The notes beneath the pieces are model-generated. The model saw only the letters and a list, made by a program, of their open reading frames with translations. It was not told the DNA's origin and did not search any database. Shown here one piece after another: positions 1 through 13,300 of a stretch of DNA of 64,000 nucleotides (the stretch's first letter is position 1; every line of letters starts with the position of its first letter). Source of the stretch: Branchiostoma floridae. Its lineage: Eukaryota > Chordata > Leptocardii > Amphioxiformes > Branchiostomatidae. Location: the NCBI RefSeq assembly GCF_000003815.2, contig NC_049980.1, positions 14,906,293 to 14,970,292 on the forward strand, in the 5' to 3' direction. Both the position numbers and the translations under genes were made by a program.

Positions 1-3000
1 ATTAATTTCAGCTCCCACTGGGTTCTGGAACTCATATTCAATACAACGTACTTCCTTAAGAGATGATAGTTACACCTCGTGAATTGTTGTATAGATCAGC
101 CGGCCGTATATCTTCTCGACGTTATCTTTGCAGCGTACAAGACGAATGAAGTACCTCGATCGCTCGACTATAGAGTACAAAGTTGTCTAGGCGTTATGTA
201 TAGCAACAGGAATCTTACAGTGGGACTGCAATTGTAAAACTGTATATTGATGAGTGTACGCAATGATGAAAGACGGTGCAAAGGTTTATAAACTTTACTG
301 TTAGGTTTTGTATGTGCATAATTTATATTCAATAAATGTGGTAATCTCGACTATTTCTGTCAGTAACTAAACCTCGGCACTGAAAGGGATTTGTTTCTTT
401 TGGTACATAATGATCAATAATTGGAAAACGTCGCTGGATGAAGGTTGATATTCTGTGAATATATGTTGCTTCAATAAAATGCATATCGACGTTAGCACAT
501 ACAATTAGATTCGCTCGTATAAATGTCCTTGATATCTTGACGATGATACTGATAGAACTGATGGGATGTTCCCTTTACAGGAATCTACATGAGAATCTGG
601 TTAATTATGTTTTACTCATAAGCTTAACATCGATTTCCGTTGGTCTCGGCAGTCTCTCGTTGACGAAGATAACTGTTTGTGTTCTTATTGAAAGGAGCCT
701 CAATTGCCAACGAGAACTTCCATGCTGATAATTGTCCTTGATAACTTTAAGATAATATCAGTAGGCTAGGATTAATGGAATATTTGGTTTTATGCTAGGC
801 TTTGTCTTAAATCGCTCTTTTCATCATTCTAGAAGATTCTGGCACATATATCCTACTCTGCGGTGTGACCCAGAAATGCCGGCTGCAAAGTTACAAGGCT
901 CTTGAATGACCTTTGAATGACCTTCCATTTTCACCACTGCATTTTGTATAACGATCATTTCATCCTGCATCACAAACATAACTTAATGGATCTAAAATTA
1001 CTAAATTGCTGAATGGATCACATTTCTCCATCAAGCAAAAGCAAACAGCGTCAATTTAACACCAAAAATGAGTTTCAATTCAGACAGTAACGTCCCTTAT
1101 GTAGTGTGAAGATCGTAATAGATAAACTTCAAAATAGGATGACAAGAGCATGAAGTTCTACGACCAGGACATAAAAGCTAAATAACATGGGTATGGCCAC
1201 CCCATAAAACAAGACATAACGTTTCACCGAGAATCAAACATTATTCAACAAATCTAACCAGCAAATGCATCCGAATTACGATAGAGAAAAACGCTTCCTG
1301 AACAAAGTTGTCTTCCTCGATCACTTATTGATTTGGTGAAAGCCTTATCAAAAGCAATTTTGTCTGAATACTTGTTTCCCGCAATGATTGCTTAATTTGG
1401 AAATTACGAGCGACCTACATCCTTAATAGAGTGTTAATAACCATCCGCCATGATAATTGTGTCGTTATGTGGCTATCGGCAAAAATCCATCAGGGATTAT
1501 CAGGCTCCAACAGATTTCCCCTTTGAGATAAAATGGCTGATAAGTCATCACACATCAATGCAGTTTGCTGAGTAAATGTCACTGAAGGTCGCATTTCACC
1601 ACAAATTATCCCGACTTGAAAGGATTGTGGGTGGAAGTCGACCCCTCATTTTCAAAGGTCTTTCCAATAAATCGCCGAGCACGGCTTCTTGTCACCATTA
1701 GGTGGTTATTTCTCTTTTGAGAGCCACATGTTGATCATAAATACCTTAACAGAACCATGAGTTGCATAGTGAGTTATGTGTGCTATTCGCTATTCGGTCA
1801 AGCGAAGTTCTCGATATGGGTATATGTATCATGAAATAGAGAATATTTGTTTAAGGCTAAGGCTCCTTTCTATTGTGATCGTTGAGCGACCGTCAAGCGA
1901 CCAAAACTGGGTTTCTGTAATCCTTGATTTAACATTTGGAACATGATGGAAGGTGTGAATGTACGGTTTAAAAGACAACAAATAAACCAAATCCAGCGCA
2001 TAAAACGTAAGGAATTCAGGATTTGCAGTCTTTAGTGGAATGAGGGGGTTAACCGCAGTAAAACGCATGCAAATGAGCCCACGGTTCTCGCATTTGAAAT
2101 ATAGAGTATGGTGACGTGCTAAATGATGTTTTCTCTCAAATTTCAATAATAGTAAAAGTTAATGGTGAAATGTTTTCGTGGCTGTTCATCTATTTTTACA
2201 TCATAAATACTTCATGTCTTTTATAGGCGAAAGGACACTGCTAATTATTTTCCAAATTGTCAACAAAGAACATCTTTACACAGCAATTCCCGAAATTATG
2301 TGATCTACAATGACCATCCATTGCAAATCCTCGCCTCAACCGGTAACTTTGGAGACGGTGTATTAGACCGGTTGAACGATCGATGAGATCCGAGAAATCG
2401 TCCACATCCGGGGCCTTGCCTCCAATTGTGGAAAGCGAGAAATCGAAACACCATGAAAGCGCCACCGCAATGGCTTATCGACTTAAGTCGATAACTCTCT
2501 TGTTTAACCTGGCGGTGCTTCCTAGACAAGGAGAGCTCATATGAAGGAAATGATTGGTGGGAGAACAAAGAGCAAAGGTCACGGCTCCGGGGCGGATGGG
2601 TCACACATCTGAGGAAACAGTCATTCGGGTCATGCGTGCAGGCCATATTCAGGAGAGAGGACACCAGTATTGAATGTAACCTCCTTTCCAAGGCGAGAAC
2701 AAAAAAGGTCAGCGCTGAAAGGAAAAATATATTCTTTCCAACCTGGTATGGAGATCGCAGATCTATCTTTACGTTTTTTTATGAATAATATAATAGGTTA
2801 CGGGTTGAACTCCAAGGCCAACCGTTTTCCCAAACGTCGATTAAAACCCTCTTTTGCAAGTCAAGCACTGGTTTTCAGGTTGTCAGTTGAATCTCGAGAC
2901 TCTATTGCTCTCTTTCACCCATGGGCCATTACAATATACAAACTGTACATATATATAACCATACATTCATTCTAAATTAACTAATAGTGGGACCTGTCAT

Positions 3001-4238
3001 TATTTCTCTGAATTTGTGCGGTTTGGTGGCAAAGTATTTGGGTAGATGTTGAATTTTCAACCTATGTAGAAATGGACATTCCATCACAAAATGCGCCTTA
3101 TTCACATGGTGGACATTATCTGTCATGTCAAGTAGATTCTACGGTAGCATAAGATACTATCAAAAGCTGCCAGAGGAGTGAAGCGGGCCTTGGAGTGTGG
3201 CTGATTCATTTTGACCGGCTATACTCCTTTGCCAGCTTTGATACTATCTAATGGCTCCGTAGGATCTGCTTGGAGATTAGTCTCTTAAACCTTGGCGCGC
3301 CTATGCTTAGCACATGTGAACATCTCAGCTGTGACAGGGCATTCTGTGGTTGAACACATTGATAGATACTTTTCTGATCAAAACATTTCTTTGATTAGGT
3401 GATATATTTCCATCCTGTTTGAGTTTTCAATTTCTTAGTTCCCTAGTTGAATAGCATGTATTTTGGACCCTTTCTTAAATACCCCCAAACACTTCCTAAT
3501 TACTTACCACTTGATTATACCATACTTCCTGCACACAAAAGAAAACGTGCTTATCCTTATCTCTGTCGCTGATGGTCACGGATGTGTAGAGTAGGACTAT
3601 ATAGTATATTAGGTAAGGTGGAAGGATGACCATGGGCATGGTTTGATGCGTGGGCAGTATTGTAAGAACTTACTCCCAGCCTAAGTGGTGCTTTTAGGCT
3701 GTGCGAAATATTGGATAGGGCTGCTCCCATCTTGTTATCTACATTTGTACTATGAGTGTTTATTTTCTCTTCAGGATCTCGATGGAGAGCTTCATTGAGC
3801 TCTAGAGGCCGTGCTGATGCTCCTGATGCTTTAGTGAAGCAGTGATGCTCGTGAATATCACAACAACAGAAGGCGGTCACCTGTAATCTGCACTTGAAAG
3901 GTTAGTAGTGTATACATGAGACAAATGTTTAGTCAATGGTGAAGATTACATATGAGCTATTCATTTCTACTACATCATCATACATAACCAGGCTACAGGA
4001 CGTATGCTTCAGCTCACAGACTTTGAGTCACAAAGGAGATCAGGAAGCCTGTTGTTGGGTCTAAATCCAGTTTCCAGTGGCATGAATAAAGTTGAATGCA
4101 ATATAAATGACAATAGCATGTTGCAATGTGTTCATACTTCAGTTTGTACACTGCTATGATAGAAGAGTGCACATATCTGAAAAAAAAAGAAACCAGAATG
4201 CAGATGTACTTAAGTGATCTGGTGTTCTGCTTCCGCAG
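1..4238. other. Upstream intergenic DNA, no supported gene
   Basis: I find no exon with recognisable protein similarity and no copy of the CUB, micro-exon or signal-peptide exons here. The longer open frames (for example about 128 codons on the minus strand near 2305-2691) overlap each other in different frames and show no domain or signal peptide, so I treat them as chance. The one structured element is the imperfect hairpin at 3129-3272, listed separately. The promoter and first non-coding exon of CUB gene 1 may lie here, because the coding start exon is preceded by a splice acceptor, but I cannot place them. Confidence 0.6.
3129..3272. repeat. Imperfect 144-nt inverted repeat (hairpin)
   Basis: The arm at about 3129-3190 is complementary to the arm at about 3212-3272. 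Within it, CTACGG...AGATACTATCAAAAGC on the left pairs with the reverse complement of GCTTTGATACTATCT...CCGTAG on the right. Pairing is imperfect, roughly 75-80 percent by eye, with a loop of about 20 nt. It could be a small MITE-like foldback or a long hairpin transcript. No flanking duplication is obvious. Confidence 0.6.
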
Positions 4239-4310
4239 TTATTGACGTGGAGTTACGAGTCATGGCTACCCGAGTTGCGGCATTCTGCATCCTCCTGGGC
4301 AGCATTGCAG
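4239..4310 (+). CDS. CUB gene 1 exon 1: 5-prime UTR end and signal peptide
   Basis: A splice acceptor (TTCCGCAG) ends at 4238, so 4239-4261 is the end of the 5-prime UTR and at least one non-coding exon lies upstream. The ATG at 4262 opens MATRVAAFCILLGSIAG, a typical short signal peptide with a hydrophobic core, followed by the donor GTAATG. The coding part is 49 nt and ends in phase 1, exactly as in the two paralogs, which strongly supports the start. Confidence 0.75.
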
Positions 4311-7300
4311 GTAATGTGGTGTTTTATTGAATAAGACAAGATTCATGTTACTTCTCAGCAAAACACTTAACAACAAAACACTTAACAACAAAACACTTAG
4401 GAACAAAACACAGCTGACTCCTGTAAGTAATTATTTACTCATGTATTTTGTTTCTTTCTAGCATGTAGAGGTGAGCAATAACCTGTTTCGCTTCCCTCTT
4501 CGTTGTGATTTTGGTAGTTAAATAACAACTGAACAAAATAATGTAATCTCTCATTGTACTTAGGAAGGCGACGACAGAGCTTCAATAAACCGGTTGAAGA
4601 TGTGCTATAGAACCGTTGGACACTCTCAGAAAGCTATTTATACACCCGTAGTCCTGGACGTTTGTCTTCTTGTCCACACAACACTTCCGTCGCCTGCAGG
4701 CTGTGCCGGGTACTTGCGCACCGGGTCCGGGAGTGACAGGAGCTTTCCATCCTCCCCGCGCCTCGCTGAGAGAACAGCGTTCGTGCGCAGCATATATTCA
4801 GTTGGTTTCTCGTTTCGCTGACTCTGATAGCAAATGTAGGAATGCCTTGTCACGGCTGACCTGCCTGCGCAATTTTATCAGACTACACGAGAGGACCGAG
4901 GGACAAACAGAAATGCCATACTTACACATTCACCATTGCAAGTTATCAGTTCAGGTGTACTTTTTTTCAAAACCTTGCCTATCCGCGATTACCAAAAATT
5001 GCCATTACTTTCCCATATACTGTTCATACATGTATGTAACGCAACCTTTCCGTACCATATCTGGACCATACAAGAGGAAAGAAGGTGTTGACCTTTGCTG
5101 TCACTCACCAGACAGGCGTGGTCTCATGTGCTGTTCATCAAATATCCCTAAATGTCAATGTCAAAGTAGAAGTGTCTACTAGACAAGGGAAATAAGGTGA
5201 GGTAAGGTAAAGGCCCCTCGCCATGCAGGGTGGTTTAATGACTTGATTATGTAGCATAGTCTATGGTAAAGGTTTTGGTGAGGTTGCAGAGGAGGTATGT
5301 TCGACCCGGCAATTCAATATAATAAAATACACGGCAAACGGGCATAGCCGTATACTTGTATTCCAAGACTGTGAGGTGCATCCAGGCTTGCCTTGCCTGG
5401 ATTACCAGATCAATGGCTAAGTGGCTGGTTGGTATTTACAGACATCGAATCAAAAACGTATTAGATTTCACTAACAGGGACGTTGTCGAATAGAATACAA
5501 CATTCCCAATTGAAATATGCGGTTTCATGAGAGGCAGCGACTTAACATTCGTGTCATCGTACGACGATAGCTTGATATGCACAATTTGTCTTACTGAATG
5601 ATGTGCCGCTTCTTTCCCGAAGTCTGCTTTCCTTTGTTTCATCATTTTGCTGTCAGTTTCACAATTGCTCATTTTGGGACGTTTGTGAGAATTGCTGGAG
5701 GCTAGGGTACGTATTGAATTGAAGTTGCTTGGTGCCTGATAGATGCCCGTCCAGCCGGCTGTGCTGGGTTGGATAATAGTGTTCGGTCTGGCGTGTTACT
5801 CTGACCATCATGGAGAGGCAGGTCACATCGCTCAAGGGCCTTCTTGACTTTTAGAGTCTTGCGCATATGCAGGAATAGAAAGTGACCACGCTCCTACACT
5901 TCATACTGCGTTCTCATCGGTTTGAGGTCGGAACAGTGCGTCGAGTGTGGCATTACTGCATGTAGATAAAGCTTTCAAACGCTCACACTTCGGGAGTATT
6001 GAGTAATAAACAATAAATCAAACAACTGGATACATTCTCTAAGGAGGCACACGTCCCAAAAAGCATCCACAATCTTTCATCAGTGGTTAACTCATTATCA
6101 GTCACTGCCACTGGGGAAACAGCATCCACAATTTTTTATCAGTGGTTAGCCCATTTTCAGTCACTGTTGAAATGGATACTATCTGAAATGTCTGACTCTT
6201 TAGAAAATATATCCAGTTGCTTGATTTATTTTGTCCAACGTAATGTTCCACCTTAATTTAAGCCTTTATGGACGTACTTAGTAATTATTTCCACCATTGT
6301 GACTGCAAAGTACTCCAAAGGCATCGTGCATCAAATCATTGCCACTTTTAGCAGGGCCAAAATTGTCACGATCTTAACAGCAAAGACTCTTGTATATAAC
6401 TCAGTTATTATACTGTATGTAGTCGTAGTTACACTGTAGAGTTGCCCTTATAATAAAGGGTTAATGCCCCGGCCCGAGGTGTATATGGTGTCCTTATCTT
6501 GCTCGCATTGCCAGTGGCGACCGCAGCTGCAGCTCCATTTGCTGGTTTATCACTTGTAGCATAATGAGGACAGCAGCAGAGCAAATGCTAGGGCGCATCA
6601 ACAGTTATTCTAGATTTCATGGTTTGAATTCATTTTGATTGCAATAGGAAGTTACTCTTAACAGCATAAATACGGCATCGCTTCTCATGAATCTATATGA
6701 TATGTACTGACTGTTTTCAACTCTAATTGGAATTCTAATTATTTTCCGATCTAACGTGGTTTTCTATTAGATTGTGAGAACGCAGGTTAACGTCTCAAGG
6801 GCATGAGGAAAATGTTGGAGATCGAATCAGTAGCCTCGTTATGTCGTAAATTTGCCATGATTATATGTACAATTCCACTCGTAAAGTCTAATAGTCTCGA
6901 TTGGAATGCCATACATGTGCCAGGAGCCGTTAGTTTTACGGCAGTATTTGATTATGCTCGGCGTACAACGTAAATGGATAGTGAGGAGATGACGGTTTTT
7001 GAGAAACATTATTCAAATGAGTCCATGTATTACAGATGTAACCCACAGGACCACTAATGTATATTTTACAACGACGAACAGTGCGTAAAATGTGATATGC
7101 GTTTGTGTATGATGGTAAAGCCCTATTTCCAGAAAAGTCTGCATGTGCAATGTATCAGCATGTAAACAAGAACCACTAGGAAACACGAAGTCTTCAAATG
7201 GTAGGAATTCGTACACTTCATAAACTCTGATGAGTGTGAGCGCAAAGGACACTGTACACACGCGCTGGAGACTGTTATTGCGCTGACTACGTGAATTCAT

Positions 7301-10300
7301 ATGAGTATGCCCCACCCAAACGGCTCACCATAGACGCTATTACTCCTAACGGGCTGTCATTCCTATAACTTTAATCAAATGAGGCCATAAAACGAACGGC
7401 TCCAGGAAGATATATGAGTGTCGCTGTAATTGAATTTGTGGTTTTGTTCCATCCCCTAATATAAACGTTAATAAAAGAAGTGCTGGCGGGGCATTTTGAT
7501 AGAAGTGTGCTTCTTCATAACGACTGACCATGAATGATGGTGGGGGAGATATCTAGATGAACATCCCAAAAATCCCCACTGAAATTGCATTTTTGAATGT
7601 TGATCTTTTGGTTTCTTATCAGCCACTTTCACAAGAGTAGACATGGATACCAAAACAAATCATTGATGTACGAACGCAAGACTTTGCAAAAACTAGCCTA
7701 AAACAAGACGAAAATGTGTGATATAAATGACTGTACCAATGAAAAATTATGGCCGAGTTTTTACTACCCCACCCCTCCCCCCTCCCCGAAAAGAAAGTAA
7801 GGCCCTTGCTACCAGTGACTTATCGTCAATAATACCTTACCAGTACTTTATATGCTCAACATTACTCAAAACTACTCACCTAAAACCAATACGTTGCATT
7901 TTTAGGAGCTGTTTCCATGGATGACCAAAAAAGGCATTACTCTACTCACGACTGCTCTACTTATACGTGCAAGTCATACTTATCAATGATATAGGACAAT
8001 TTAGAGTTTTCATTTTTTTATGTTTTTGACGAACAAAAATAACATTAGTCACTCTAAATTGACACATGGTGGTTCAAAACAAAATCCAGCGTAACTGATA
8101 ATTAAGAAAGAAACAAACCTGGCAGAATAAGTGTATATTTAAAGCATTACTTTAAAATAGTTTGGATTTATTTAGTCATTGTCAACAATTGATTTAAGCA
8201 TTCGATTCACCATTAAAATGCTGATGAAGCTTAGATCAGAAAGACATCCAAAAGTTGATTATCAAAGACGTTAATATAAAGATATTTGCAATAGAAATCT
8301 AAATTACACTTATTATATTCTGTACAGTTACAATCCGTGCAAGTACGCATGCTACAAAAACAGCCAAATGCCATCTGTACCTGGAATACATCCTACGAAA
8401 GTCATGGGAATTTTCTATCTCTACTCTAGCGGGAGACTTATTTTGATTGAGACACAACAAGTTTTAATTAGATTCCGTGGGTTAATCAAAACTTCAACAA
8501 GTAATTCAATTAACCTTGGCGGACCCTGTCATTACCAATGATCCCAGCGTTGTCTAAGTGGACGAACACAGGGGTACTGGAATGACAAAAACTGTCATTA
8601 GACAGGTAATTGCTTGGGGAGGTCAGACCGTTCATGGTGTAGAACCATACATGTTAATTTACGACTAACCATGCTTTGAATTCTTAACCTTGACGACGAA
8701 GGTCTTAAAGACGTTAGATGCATGGCACCTTATCTGCTAAGTCCCTCAAGATGTTTGGTCTTGGAAGTAAAGAATGAAAAGAGAGCTTTGTAGGATATCT
8801 AGTGCCAGTAGTGGCCTGATTAAATGCCAAGTTCGACGGTTGACATGTAGATATTATCTACCCTTACGCTGGAGTGTATCAGCCCTTGAGTCCTGAAATG
8901 CATTTTTCGGCAGTTATCCGTGGTTTGTCAATTCAGAGCTGCATGGGAACTGGTTAAACCGATGTCTATATGTCCTAGCTACAAACTCGGCCCTACAACA
9001 CGTATGTACGTCGCGTCTACCTTCAACCTTCATTAACCAGGGAGACAAATAGTAATCGGGGAAATGCATGGTAATTACATGCTAACCATCCGTCTCAGCT
9101 GAGGCCATATTGCCACCTGCTATTTTGTGATTGCCTCCTGTCTGCCATTAGTTATGCTGCTATCGCCCATGGCTATCTAGCCTCGGGTCATTAAATCGGA
9201 CTACACAAAATAAGCAGGATTACCCAATTTGACTTTTATTAGAAGATGTCTTTCGAGAGGACGGGAGGCCGCTCGTATAGACACGTAAACCCGTTATATA
9301 GCTCACCCGCGACAGTATTGAATATCCCCGTAATGCAGCTAAACCATTGATACACAGTGTGTACAAAGAAATCACAATAACAAGAACGGAAGCCTACTCT
9401 TATTTTAACCATCTTCCGATAAACGTGATTTAAAGCACGCTAATTCACAGATATTCATGTATTGGTGTAAAAGTGAACTCATTACCATATACCAGTTGCT
9501 CTGTATTGTAGGTTTATCGTGCTCGTCTACCGGGGCTACCCATAAAGCATGCATGAGCCTAACAACGACCCCCAAAGTAAAAGTGTACGTTTTGTGACCT
9601 ATGTACCCAAGTAACTCCAATTACCACAGCCACGAGCGACAAAAGGTCTATGTACATTGAAAAAGTATAATACGAGGCAAAAGAAATAAACATGTTTGAG
9701 ACATTATCTGTTTATTCCCTCAATTCAGGAATATTCAAGCCACATCCAACTCTATCGAGTTGTTTTAAGGGAGATATATACCAACAACATATCGTCCCCG
9801 AGATTAAATAAACATGCTACTACTAAAGAGAGAACCCTATGTCTTTAAGCAGTTTAGATACATGAAAATTGTATTCCTTCTGCGGACCAATAGGCTATAA
9901 GATAAGTAAAGTTCAAAATCAATGCATCTTTGATGGCTGTAAAGGCTCGTGACCGCAGGCAAAAACACCGCTCTCGTCATATTACTGTATCAGAGAACTC
10001 CTATTATCTGAGGTGAAATTGCTTCCATTTCATCTAGGTTTTGATAGGATGCTTTTGATGACTGGTGGTATTGATCGTGGTGTAATATTACCATCACACG
10101 AACCAGGTCAGCTGAGGGCAACACTTGATGCATCAACTTTGAAGTCCTTTTCGATGCCCTCTGCATTCTAACGGATTCGATATTCCTGAGTGAGCTTTCA
10201 GCATGTTTATCCATTAGCTGATTGGCTTGAAGAATGTGATGCTATCGTTTATCGGTTGTCATGGCAGTGTCTTACCATTTTCTTTCATTTTGTCTTTACG

Positions 10301-13300
10301 AGTCTTGTATTCTATGCCAGGCATCTTAGCCCTGTTAACAACAACGTGTCGGTCTTCATTACCAGCTGTGATGAATGACCATATAGGATGAGGCTGGTAT
10401 TACCAGAGAAAAAAAAAACGTCATGGAAAACTAGTGATATGTCAGAGTTTATAAAACTACATTTACCAAAGCACGTGCATTTTCAATCAGCACTAATTCG
10501 ATTTTCACGTTTAGGGGCCTAGTAAGTACATTTCTGAACTAGATTAATGCGGTACAGAAAGAGGTCTTACGTCGAGGATTTCCGGCGCTTCGTTTTGAAC
10601 AAAATTTTCTCAAATGCGGATCACAGATTTCCTTCGTGCAATGTTTACCCACGCATTAAAATACTTCGTATCGCAAGAGGTTAATTTTTTTGTAATACAG
10701 GGTATCTGTTCTTATGTGCCATAGATTTGACAGAGTCTACTCATTATTTTCAGTAATCTGCACCGCCAGATGCAGCAGGTCAAGACCTACAAAAGGTAAG
10801 CACTGGTCCAGTAGCATTTCTACCGGCGGTGATAGCTAATTGTTCTAAGATCTATCTCACGTTACAATCCCTTCTACCTTGTCTAGTCACAACAAAAACA
10901 CCAATATATCAGTGTGCAGTATAAGGCTTTGCATTTATAACCCCTGATGTCTTAAATCAACTATGGCACTTTCATTGTGTAGACAAATGACCGACACCAG
11001 CATACCTCGATGTTGAACCTAATTGCTGCTGGCATGATACATCCTCACAGAGTACCTGCTTGGTAATACAGAGTAGTAGTATAGTTACTCGGGTACATGA
11101 ATCACAATTATTTCCAACCGATTTTCATGGAACCTGTTACGTTCACATTTGTGCATTCTCTTTAGGCTAGAAAAAAATAATTCTTAAAGCCGAACACCTA
11201 AACTGACAAAGCCAAAGTTCATTAGAAAATCATGAGTATGAATTCTATTCAAGTACACAGTTACGTACTGACACCATATGCATTTTCAAAACCATAGTTA
11301 CATGATTTGCACATCCTGTATGCTTGTCGTACATATGAATTACCTGAGGTTTAGATAGTTGACTAATAGTTGGTGTATCGCCAGTTGTTGTGTTCTCCCG
11401 AGGCCTGACGGAGTGATTGTACATTATCTCTACCCCGGTTTCATGATTATGCTTCATGAAGCGCATCCAGCTCAAACTTCCCTGGAAGATGAAACTAATT
11501 CCCCCTGTCCCAAGCTATCGGCGCTCTTGGATCCGGTTCACTTGTTCATAATTCGCAAATCCAACCCTATGAACGATTTTCTGAAAATACTGAGGCGTAA
11601 GCGTTATTATGTAACCTCTGAATTCGGTAATCTCTACCATAGGTCACGACAATGGTGGCTACATCACTCACGTTACGTGAAGAAAATGTACATCCGGTTC
11701 TTAATCACTGTTTGTTTCCGTCAGCAGAAATATGAGATGGGAATTGGCATCAATTCTGCCCCTATAGGGCAGGGAGACGGGAAAAAGCATCGATGGTTGT
11801 CGTTCAATTTTAGGAACACGTACGGCCTTACACGGTCTGGCATATTGGACATATAATACTATGCAAAAGAATGAGTGCATAATGGTACAATGGCTTTCTC
11901 TGCAACAAGAAGACCTAACTCAAAACCAATTAGTTTCTATGTGTAGTTTACATACCATCGACAATAGAAAGTTTGCACTGTACGCAAATGCAAAATTCTA
12001 TCTGATTGTGTAGAAAGTATCCTGTGGGATTATATAAAAAGAGGATGAAGTAATTTCGACACACAGCATCTGAACGCACATGTACATGTTTCTGTTTGTC
12101 TCGTGTATAGGGTGTGGAAGGACCATGAGCGCATATCGTGGAACCATCAAATCACCAGGCTTTCCAAACCCATATCCCCCTGCGCTAACAGAAGACGACC
12201 AGGTCTGCCAATGGATGATCAGCCTTCCCTACGGACATGGTATCAAGGTCTACCTGTACGACTATGACTTCAACTTCGAACCGAACGACGTTTCCACGGT
12301 GTACGACGAATTGCAAATCTTTAGGGACATAGCCTGCAGTGAAGCCGATAGGGAAAGGACGTTTGTTGGCAACCTTAGTGCCACATCGCTTATTCACCTA
12401 CCTAGCCACTGGGCATGTATCAAATTCATCAGGAGGACACTTCAAAACCTTCAACATACTGGCTTCTCTCTGTCCTATGAAGGTTCGTTGAGATCAAGTT
12501 GTCACTGTGCTGGATACATGACAGATGTTATTATTCACCTTGTACTGCCTAGGGGTATGCAGGGCAGCAAACTTCCTTGCTGTTTCTGTAGCATTATATA
12601 TCTGTGGATGGAAGGGGTGCTAGCCCTCCCCCCTCGAAGTACCTTCTCGAACCGCACTAGACGGGTGCAACCCCAACTGAAATTGACCATCCGGGATTTA
12701 ACCGGAGTCTCGCATTTACCTACTATATTTGGAACCAGGGGCTCCACTATGAGGCTGTTACCGGTTGAGCTGCCTTTTTACATGATAGATAACTTATGTT
12801 AATTTTAGAAGGCCTATTAAGAGCAACGCCATTGATCATTAGGTAGCACAATCAAGTAATGGATTCTAAAAGAAGAAACCATTACTGGGTTTAAAAGGGA
12901 AACAGCTTCTGACTGTTTAGTATTATCAGTGAATGATTTACGAAACATATAATTGACAATTTGGTGTTTTTTCGTTTTCTTTTTTTTTTCTAAACCAGAC
13001 ATTACTCTGTGTAATTGTTTACTCTGTGTAATGTTAGACTCTGGCCTTAAATACTGATTTCCTACTTGACAAATTGCACCTACCCAAGCACATAATGTGT
13101 TACCCCACCCACCCCAACTGGAGCGTAAATGCAGAGCAGATGCCAGCAAACATGATTTACTTTGTTCCATATGTACTGACATTTCTGGACGTATGGCAGA
13201 ACGTCTGTCTTACCGTTGCTTATGTGCCATGGAGATTTTGCTCCAAAGTTAACATAAACTTCTTTTACGCTATAAGCTTCTGTCTCCGATCCAGTACACC

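Larger units (their letters stand above)
4311..10753 (+). other. CUB gene 1 intron 1 (about 6.4 kb)
   Basis: This is the intron between the signal-peptide exon and the micro-exon. It holds a 15-bp tandem repeat (4359-4412), a weak tRNA-like stretch near 5230-5330, a 59-bp duplication (6062-6168) and long AT-rich stretches in which I see no exon. The overlapping open frames at 4594-5182 and elsewhere have no domain and no support from the paralogs. Confidence 0.6.

Noticed and set aside
2241-2691. Overlapping minus-strand frames of 74 and 128 codons
   Set aside because: They overlap in different frames, show no family features and have no convincing exon borders.
11359-11856. 165-codon plus-strand frame in intron 2 of CUB gene 1
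   Set aside because: No domain, no counterpart in the other two paralogs and an overlapping minus-strand frame. Probably chance.
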